Assembly (NCBI RefSeq): GCF_963169125.1
Contig: NC_084802.1
Location: forward strand, 26,975,107-27,039,106
DNA from: Humulus lupulus
Taxonomy: Eukaryota > Streptophyta > Magnoliopsida > Rosales > Cannabaceae
Length of the DNA stretch: 64,000 bases
Reading direction: 5' to 3'
Positions 55,884 through 64,000 of this stretch are shown piece after piece; the first letter of the stretch is position 1, and every line of letters begins with the position of its first letter. A program made the translations under genes and the position numbers. The notes beneath the pieces are model-generated. The model worked only from the letters and a program-made list of their open reading frames with translations. It had not been told where the DNA came from and did not search any database.

Positions 55884-56950
55884 ATCACGATGGATTTCAT
55901 GGTGGGGTTACCCAAGACTATTGGTCAACATGATTCAGTTTGGGTTATAGTGGATCGCTATACCAAGTCAGCTCACTTCTTACCAGTGAGGACTACCTAT
56001 ACAGTTGACCAGTACGCAGATCTCTATGTGAGAGAGAGATCGTGCGCCTCCATGGAGCACCGAGGTCGATCGTGTCAGAACGGGACCCCACTTTTACTTC
56101 CAAGTTCTGGGGGAGTTTACAGAAGGCCATGGGAACACAGTTGAAGTTTAGTACTGCTTATCATCCTCAGACAGATGGACAATCCGAGAGGACGATCCAG
56201 ATATTAGAAGACATGTTGCGAGTATGTGTGCTGGACTTTGGTGGATCTTGGAGTAAGTATCTACCTTTGATAGAGTTTTCCTACAACAACAGTTATCAGT
56301 CTACCATTGGAGTGGCACCTTATGAGATGTGGTATGGTAGGAAATACAAATCTCCCATTCATTGGGATGAGATAGGGGAAAGGAGATACTTGGGTCCTGA
56401 AGCAGTTCAGAGGACCAATGAGGCCATTGAGAAGATTAGAGCTCTGATGCTCGCCTCTCAAAGAAAACAGAAAAGTTATGCAGATCCCAAGTGCAGGAAC
56501 GTGGAGTTCCAAGTGAGAGACTATGTCTTCCTTAGAGTCTCGCCATGGAAAGGGGAGAGAAGATTTGGGAAGAAGGGAAACTGAGCCCTAGATTTGTAGG
56601 TCCATTTGAGATCCTAGAGAGGATTGATCAGGTGGCTTACAGGTTTGCCTTACCACTGACATTGTCAGCCATGCATAACGTGTTTCACGTTTCAACTCTT
56701 CGGAGGTATGTATGTGATGTGACTCATGTCTTGAGTTACGAAGATCTGGAGCTTAAGGCATATCTCTCTTATGAGGAACAGCCAGTCCAGATACTTGACA
56801 AAAAGGACGAGGTCCTTAGAAACAAGACAATACCTTTAGTTAAGGTATTGTTGAGGAACAGCAAGGCCAAGGAAGCAACCTAGGAGCTGGAGTCAGATAT
56901 GCAGAATCAGTATCGCGAGCTGTTCAGGTAAATTTCGAAGATGAAATTTC
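55884..56950 (+). pseudogene. pol: A2 integrase core and chromodomain-like tail
   Basis: Resumes after the A3 insertion with ITMDFMVGLPKTIGQHDS (first catalytic Asp), then a two-base duplication frameshift near 56035 (GAGAGAGA). In the next frame [16 protein letters not shown] has Glu before Arg where the second catalytic Asp is expected, and [14 protein letters not shown] keeps the final Glu. A one-base shift near 56575 leads to [27 protein letters not shown] and the chromodomain-like end LLRNSKAKEAT followed by a stop where A1 has Trp. The tail runs to the polypurine tract. Confidence 0.9.
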
Positions 56951-56967
56951 TGTAAGGAGGGAATAGT

Positions 56968-58320
56968 TGTAATGCCCCAAAATTCCTAATGAGGTTTAAT
57001 GGTTGGATTAGTAGGCCATGAGGGCCATAATTGATTTATTATGCCATTAAATGATTATGTGTGTGTTTATGTGAATTATATTATAATATGATGTTAAATT
57101 CATGCATGTGGGTCCACATTTCATCATAGGGGCATTTTGGTAATTTGGCCCGTTGAAGGCGTAATTGTGTATTTTCATGCATGTTGGTGAACTATTTATG
57201 AGGCTACATTATAATGTGGATTTGTTTGAGTCATTCGACATGAGACAATCTTTGAGTGCAAGTTAGCGGTTTGGTCATAACGGGGTTGACTTCGGGGCTC
57301 GGGGTGAGCCTTGGGGTAATTTGGCGATTTATACATTACCGAGAATATAAGGGTAATTGGATATGATTTATTGGTATTTGAGATTATTGGAAATAACGAG
57401 AATTGGAGGGTGTTAATTATGATTAACGAGATAGGCAGGAAAGGATGGTTTTACCCTTGGAAGCCTTTAAAGGACTTTAAATGACCTAGGGGCAATATGA
57501 TCTTTTCACCCTAATTATAGACATAACCATTGAAGGCTGTAGAAACCTTCCAAAACATAGCACCATCTTCATCTTCTCCCAACCAATTTTCTCCTTCCTT
57601 TTCCTTTGAAATTTTTGAGCTTCTTTTAAGGATTCAAGCTAGGGAAGTGAGTCTTGAGGGCTTAGGGTTGTGTTCCACCATTGAATAGGGTTCTATACTG
57701 AGCTTGAGGTAAGTTTCTAGCCATTAAAACTCTGGTTCTTGCCCTGTTTTTCATTTGGTTTTCAGTTTGGTTTTTAAGTTGGATAATTGAGGATTGATGG
57801 GAGTTTTTGGTTATGGTTGCTTGGGTTATGATGCCTAGGACTTGTATATATGGTTTTGGGGTTCATTTGTGAGTTTGGGTGAAGTTTAGAATCAATTCAT
57901 GAAGGTTGGAAATGGAGAAGTCGTAGGAGGGAAAAACCAGAGTTGAAAACCCTTGTTGTAGCGCTACAGCGCCCATGTATGGGCGCTACAGCGCTAGCCA
58001 GGGGCCTTTCCACTCTGCCTGTAGCGCTGGGGCGCTAGGGGGCAGCACTACCCTACTTTTCTAGATTCCTATTTTGAGCACTTTTGAGGGTTTTTGGCTC
58101 GAGGTTTCAATTACCAAGGCTCGGGATCAAATCTTCTCACCGTTTGGGTACAATTCAGGGTCCCGGGAGTGAGGTTTAGGTCAAGAACCTTTCATTGCTC
58201 ATATCATTGATGGAAGTTATATTTGGTTATGACTAGGTGACCGCTAAGGAATCAAAGGGTCGATCGTTCTCAAGGGTCGTTCTTTTACTATTTCTCGCAC
58301 GAACCAAAGGTAAGAAAACT
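56968..58320 (+). repeat. 3' LTR of A2, left part
   Basis: Starts TGTAATGCCCC after TGTAAGGAGGGAATAGT. Collinear with the 5' LTR, including GC palindromes at about 57956-58050. It stops at AAACT, target of solo LTR A4. Confidence 0.92.
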
Positions 58321-61300
58321 TGTAACGCCCCAACTCCAGGGATCGTTACAGTGTGCCTTGTAAACAGTGCTAAACCCGTTAATCGAGTCATTTGGCCAAA
58401 ATCGTGTAACTACGTATGATTAGCAGTTTAGGGATTAAATTTTTTGGATAAGATATAACGTTTCATTAGAATGTTTAATATATATAGATGCTTGGATCCC
58501 AAAATTATAATTTTTAGAGTCTACTACAAGAAAATATTTACAACAGGTCGTTCTATGCGGCAAAACAGGGTTTAACCCTAGTTCCTCTTTAAACCTCGGC
58601 CGTGGCGGATGAGCAGCTGCATATGTACACGTCATCACCTAAGCTCTCCAACTCAAGGATGGTCCAGCTTTCTTTTGCCTTTACCTGCACCACATAGCAC
58701 CCGTGAGCCAAAGCCCAGCAAGAAAACACAATACAACATGATATAATATCAACAGTGATTGTATTAATTATTCAGGACCAACAGTCCAACAAATAGGTGA
58801 CTATCACAAAAAGTCACAAATATAGGGACAGCACCCTTTAGCCATGTGACGATAGGATCACCAGGGCTTAACAAATAAGTGAGCATCTCACTAGCTTTAA
58901 CAGGATAGGTGCATGGTGATTAGTCACCAACATAACCTTCCTCCTGACTCTAGAGTCATAACTATGGAACAGCGTTCCCTAGCCATGTGACAAACAGTCG
59001 CCGGGGCCATATGCCCTGGCTTTGAATAACTAGTCTTAGACTAGCCAAGCGCTTATAATTTTCATCAACCTTGCGGTCGGTCCAGCATTAATACCCCATA
59101 TGAGTCATTAAATGTTGATATCGATTAGATCTAATCTTCATTTGGCTCGGCGTTCATGACGCTATGCCATCTCTGACTCTTAGGTCAGTAAAACACGACC
59201 AGTGTTAAACTCATTATGAACTTGACTAATAAATCACAGCTTCACAGATATCTAACACCATTGCCGATTCTGACTAATAATTCAGTGCCATACACAAGTA
59301 AGCCATGCCACCAAACATATATCACATGTCCAATATCCATATACAAGGTATTCAGCATTCTTACTCAACAAGTACTAGTACAATTAGGACCATGCACGAA
59401 CACAGAGACTCAAGCTCTGAACGATATCATACCTAGTATACAAAGCATGTCCTAATCATATATTTCTCGTGCATCATATGCATTATATTTAACAATCCAA
59501 CATGCACCAATAATAGCCATGCATGTCATATTCAATAATCTACCAACATGCATCAAGAATAGCCATGCATGTCATATTAAATAATCAACCAACATGCATC
59601 AAGAATAGCCATGCATGTCATATTTACACAGGGTGTAGTTTTCTTACCTCCAGTTCGAGTGAGAGTTAGAACAACAACGACCCCTGAGAACGATCGATCC
59701 TTAATCCTTTAACGATCACCTATTCATAACCAAAACAATCTCCAATTAATGAAAATTACCAAAGATCGGGTCTTAACCTAAACCCCACTCTCGGGACCTC
59801 GAAACATGCCCACACAGTGAGTAGATTCGATCCCGGGCCTTAAGGATTGAAACCCTGAGCCAAAAACCCTTAAAAACACCCAAAACAGGGTTCTGAAGGA
59901 ACATGGTAGTGCTACAGCGCTGCCCTTCTAGCGCCCCAGCGCTCAAGACAGAACCACAACCGCCCTACTGAAGCCCTGTGTAGTGCTATAGCGCCCTTTG
60001 ATGGGCGCTGTAGCGCTACCCCCAGACAGAGCCACCCCTGAAACTTTCTTCTTCAACTTCTTCAATTCTAACTCGATTCCAATGCTTCCAAATCCCATTT
60101 ATGGTTCCAAATGAACCCAAAAACCATCCTCACATGTCCTAGGGACCACAACCCCAGGAACCCTAGCCAAAACTCCAACCAATTCCCAAGTTTTCAATCC
60201 AAATCCCAGCTGAAACCCACTCTCGGGACCTCGAAACATGCCCACACAGTGAGTAGATTCGATCCCGGGCCTTAAGGATTGAAACCCCGAGCCAAAAACC
60301 CTTAAAAACACCCAAAACAGGGTTATGAAGGAACAGGGTAGTGCTACAGCGCTGCCCTTCTAGCGCCCCAGCGCTCAAGACAGAACCACAACCGCCCTAC
60401 TGAAGCCCTGTGTAGTGCTATAGCGCCCTTTGATGGGCGCTGTAGCGCTACCCCCAGACAGAGCCACCCCTGAAACTTTCTTCTTCAACTTCTTCAATTC
60501 TAACTCGATTCCAATGCTTCCAAATCCCATTTATGGTTCCAAATGAACCCAAAAACCATCCTCACATGTTCTAGGGACCACAACCCCAGGAACCCTAGCC
60601 AAAACTCCAACCAATTCCCAAGTTTTCAACCCAAAAACCAGCTGAAACTTAACTTAGAAAACAGAGCAAAAGCAAGAGTTTTAGTGGCTAGAAACTCACC
60701 TCAATCTCAGCAACACACCCTCTTCAATGGTGGAGTATTACCCTAACTTGGTTAAGCTTGGTTCCTTGGCTTAATTCCTCAAACAAAACTTGAAAATCCA
60801 AAGAGAAAAGAGGGAGAAAATCTATCGGGAGAGAAGGAAAAGAAGCTCTGTTTTTTATACTCTTCTACAACCTTAATAGCTGATATATATCCTTTGAGGG
60901 GAAAGGACCTAAATACCCTTAGGTCTAAAATAAAACCTTAACAGCCACCAAGGGCAAAATCGTCCTTTTGCACCTATTTTATTAATCACAACTAACACCC
61001 TCCAATTCCTGATATTCTCAATAACCTTGAACACCAATAATCCTTGTCCCATTACCCTTTAATTCCCGGTAATGCTCTAATCATTGAATTCACCCCGAGA
61101 CTCACCCCGAGCCTCGAACTTAAGCCCGTTATGACTAGAGCGAACACTTGCATTCCACGATCGTCTCATGCCGAATAGCTCGAACCCATCCACCTTATAA
61201 TGTGGCTATAATTATTAATCACAAACATGCACTCAAAATACACAATTACGCCCATAGCGGCCAAATTACCAAAATACCCGTATAATTATAAATACTCCCA

Positions 61301-61441
61301 TATGCACGCATTTATCATCATATAATAATATAATTCACATAAACATGCATATGATCATTAAATAGCATCATAATTCAATTATGGCCCTCCCGGCCTCCTT
61401 ATCAAGGTCCTAACCCTTATTAGGAAATTCGGGGCATTACA
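58321..61441 (-). mobile_element. Solo A-type LTR (A4) with internal tandem duplication
   Basis: 3121 bp, TGTAACGCCCC to GGGGCATTACA on the plus strand (LTR in minus orientation), with perfect AAACT duplications (58316-58320, 61442-61446). It is close to the A3 LTR type but longer because of a 432-bp tandem duplication at 59784-60647; without it the length is 2689 bp. No internal region. Confidence 0.93.
59784..60647. repeat. 432-bp tandem duplication inside LTR A4
   Basis: Two adjacent units, 59784-60215 and 60216-60647, both opening CCCACTCTCGGGACCTCG. They differ at only a handful of positions until the last bases. Each unit contains the full set of AGCGCT palindromes. Single copy in the other A-type LTRs. 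Confidence 0.93.
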
Positions 61442-61446
61442 AAACT

Positions 61447-62617
61447 GCACCCATATGTGACATTCATGGTTATTAATGAAGCATGTTGAGTGTTTAAATG
61501 TGGACATTGATTACATATCAAATGCTTAGCAAATCTTGCTTACTTGTGAATGGCATTGACTCATTAGTCAGAATCAGCAATGGTGTCGGTATTAACTGTG
61601 AAGCTGTGACTCATTAGTCAAGTTCAGCAGTAATACTGAGCACTGGTCGTATGGTATTGACTCATGAGTCAAGAACAATATTAGTGTGTTTAATGCAAGT
61701 TGAAAAGATTAGATCTAATCGACATAAGCATTATTGTCATGAGCATGAAATGCTTGACCGACCTTAAGTTCGATGAAAAACAAAAGCGCTTGTCTAGCCT
61801 AATGGCTAGTTACTTAGAGTCAGGGCCAGAAGGCCCAGGTGACTGCATCGTCACATGGCTAGGGTGTGGAGCCCAAGTTAGTGACTCACTCATCAGTCAC
61901 TCATCTAGTTTTAGCTAGTGACTTACTCCTCAGTCACTCATCTGGTTTAAATTAGTGACTTACTCATCAGTCACTCATTTGGTTTAAGTTAGTGACTTAC
62001 TCATCAGTCACTCATCTGATTAGGGCTACACGCCCCAACATGATTATCAGAATCTCGATATTATCTGATTAGGGCTACAAGCCCCAGCATGGTTACCAAA
62101 ACCTTGAGGTGATATTCACTCATCTGTTTAGGGCTATAAGCTCTGTATGATTATCATAATCATCATCTGATATTATATACATGCAGTAATGAATTTTCTT
62201 GCTGAGCCTTGGCTCACAGGTGCTATGTGAGGCAGGTAAAGGGAAAGAAAAGCTCACCCAACCTTGAGTGGAGAGCTTAGGTGGTGATGTGTACATATGC
62301 GGCCACTTGACCACCACGACCAAGGAGTTTCTCGGAGGAACTAGGGGGTTAAATCCTATTTTTTTCGCTTAGGTCGGCGGATTGTAATTTTTACACTGTA
62401 ATGACCATTTTGGATTGTAAATAACTTGTAAACGCTTTTATGGGCCCATAAACAGTTTTATGTTTTAAGTAAAATATATCATTTCCTTTTGATTGAGTTT
62501 TTCACCTTAGCCTATTAATAATACCTAGATGCACGTTTATAACTAAATGACTCGATTAGCGAGTTAAGCACGGTTCAAAGCTCACAGTAACGGTCTTGGA
62601 GTAACCAGGGCGTTACA
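61447..62617 (+). repeat. 3' LTR of A2, right part
   Basis: Continues the A2 LTR after A4 and ends GGGCGTTACA. It holds the 37-bp tandem array (about 61879-62020) and the GCTATGTGAGGCAGGTAAAG block. Combined with the left part the LTR measures 2524 bp, against 2512 for the 5' copy. Confidence 0.92.
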
Positions 62618-63367
62618 CCTAGTATCTATAGGCACTCTCACTGAATGGCCAATATTCACGACTACTATTCGGGAATAACTTATCAGACCACTTGCTCGAG
62701 TTCTAATCGTTCACTGATTAAGTAAGCATGAGGGCCCCTAGGTCCCATTCATTTTGGCACCCCTAGGTTTAAACCAGCAATCCTCACATCTTGGCCACTC
62801 GTCACGGTAATGAAATGGACATAAACAAAATCAAGCAGTGTGACGGGGATTAGTTTTCTAGAATATGACGTATATCAACCGGTCATATTTTTTGAATCAA
62901 CACCAACTAGACTAACGTCTCTAAGCAAACTTTCTACGACAATGTATATATGTGCATGTGTCTCTATACTAACATACAATACAATAGTCGTTTCATGTTG
63001 CGGCCACACAATAGAAGTTGACTTACTTGGAGTCCTTAGCTCTCAGCAAGATTTCACCCTCCAATATATAGTCCAGTTATGCTTAGCCAATACTGTAATT
63101 ATCCATACAGTATACTCGGATTAATTATGGCACTTCATAATTCATTATTATTATTTTGGGCAGTTTGGTCATTTTTAAAATCACTTGTAAGGATTAAAGA
63201 TCCTTATTTGGTTTTAAACCCATTAAGGAAATTCATACAAAAATATTTGAGACTGAACCCTAAGTCTTGGGGAGACCTATCCTATGGTCTTGATACCTAG
63301 GCTCAGGTATCACAATAGTATTTTACCACAATCCGCTAAAAATCTTATTCTTTAAAAGTATCGCTAT
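62618..63367 (-). repeat. Repeat D, right part
   Basis: Sequence on the far side of A2, presumed continuation of 34801-35726. No coding region. It is cut near 63367 by the second family-C LTR. Its identity with the left part of D cannot be proven here because the two halves do not overlap. Confidence 0.4.
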
Positions 63368-64000
63368 TTTTGGACCAAAAACGGGTATGTTTTAAATATT
63401 TATAACTCGCAAGCGCACGAATCGTATATGAAATATAGTGTTCGTGTAAGCACGAGATCGAACCCAAAGGAGTTGTCTAAAATAAAAAATAAAACTATTT
63501 TAAATCAAAATTAACAAATTCTAACCTAGCTCCAAAGATTGATGAGATTTTTGTATAATGAAAATAAAATAAAAGGCAATAGTAAATAAATTAAAGACAA
63601 TATATAAACATAAATTAATAATAAAAATCAAGATGGTAAAAGAAAGATTATTAAGATAATAGAATCCACAAAATATAAGTTCAATAATATTGAAAAGTAC
63701 ATTGATTCTCAAGTTTAGTAATAGTAGAAATTAATCAAACCATCACTTATTCAAATAAGATATTCTATTTAAGCACAAGTATTTATAAAAATATAGGATC
63801 TATCTTCACTTTTCAAAAAGTATAATTTCAAAGCATTTAGTGTAAATCAATCTAATGAAATAACAAATAAATCAATGAACATTATTTATAACGTAAAACA
63901 TAATATTTTTGTTCTAAGCATTGGATGTGTACAATTTAATGACACATCTTACACAAAGAATATTATGTTTTTGCACTAATGAAGAACAAAGTGTAAATAT
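63368..64000 (+). mobile_element. Family-C LTR (copy C2), runs off the window
   Basis: Collinear with the first ~640 bp of C1: GGACC, AACGGGTATGTTTTAAA, CGCAAGCGCACGAATCGTAT and ACCCAAAGGAGTTGTCTA follow in order. The first two bases read TT instead of TG. Only the left portion lies in the window, so solo or full-length status is unknown. Confidence 0.85.

Larger units (their letters stand above)
35727..62617 (+). mobile_element. Ty3/gypsy chromovirus A2, full length with four nested insertions
   Basis: LTR, PBS, gag-pol, polypurine tract and LTR on the plus strand. It is flanked by CTTAG (35722-35726) and CCTAG (62618-62622), a duplication with one mismatch. The LTRs differ by roughly 6 percent by eye over their first 390 bases. 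Nested in it are solo LTRs C1 and B3 in gag, the complete element A3 in integrase, and solo LTR A4 in the 3' LTR, together more than 16 kb. Coding parts carry many nonsense codons. Confidence 0.92.

Noticed and set aside
62840..63300. Two overlapping small open frames
   Set aside because: AT-rich chance frames in repeat D without domain similarity or codon-like composition.

Overview
This is a gene-poor, repeat-saturated stretch of a flowering-plant nuclear genome, most likely a eudicot. Nearly every recognisable coding segment belongs to a transposable element: chromovirus-type Ty3/gypsy LTR retrotransposons, L1-type LINEs with plant ORF1 (DUF4283 plus CCHC) architecture, a PIF/Harbinger DNA transposon, and a 5S-rRNA-bearing Cassandra LTR. 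No intact host gene is visible. The only host-like coding sequence is a small three-exon relic resembling thioredoxin-domain protein TXND9/PLP3 (15382-15759, minus). I cannot name the genus from sequence alone.

Layout. 1-2032: tail of a decayed gypsy element (integrase relic plus partial LTR). 2105-7303: LINE-1 copy on the minus strand, nearly open in ORF2. 7939-9230: orphan LINE-ORF1-like pseudogene. 9793-21540: PIF/Harbinger element (Myb/SANT gene and DDE transposase, plus strand), carrying a LINE (9958-14433), the TXND9-like fragment, and a solo LTR of family B (17798-19690, duplication CTGGA) that splits the transposase exon. 22861-26047 and 34300-34800: a third LINE with two in-frame GT-AG intron-like gaps. 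It is split by an 8.2-kb insertion (26048-34294) and then by the terminal sequence of an unidentified repeat D (34801-35726 and 62618-63367). D is split by a large gypsy element, A2 (35727-62617).

A2 contains a solo LTR of family C (38898-40803), a solo LTR of family B (41451-43536), a complete but non-autonomous gypsy element A3 (46201-55883, itself holding a family-B solo LTR at 46360-48257), and a solo A-type LTR in its 3' LTR (58321-61441). Most of these insertions have perfect 5-bp target-site duplications, so the order of events can be read directly, five levels deep. A second family-C LTR starts near 63368 and leaves the window.

The most unusual object is the insertion at 26048-34294. 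It joins, head to head, a gypsy element lacking its 5' LTR and a recombinant made of the 3' part of a gypsy LTR, a tRNA-Met primer-binding site, and the internal part and LTR of a Cassandra element carrying a 5S rRNA domain. One 5-bp duplication (ATACT) flanks the whole composite, and removing it restores the LINE reading frame. It therefore appears to have been assembled as cDNA and integrated once. Both of its termini are LTR 3' (U5) ends.
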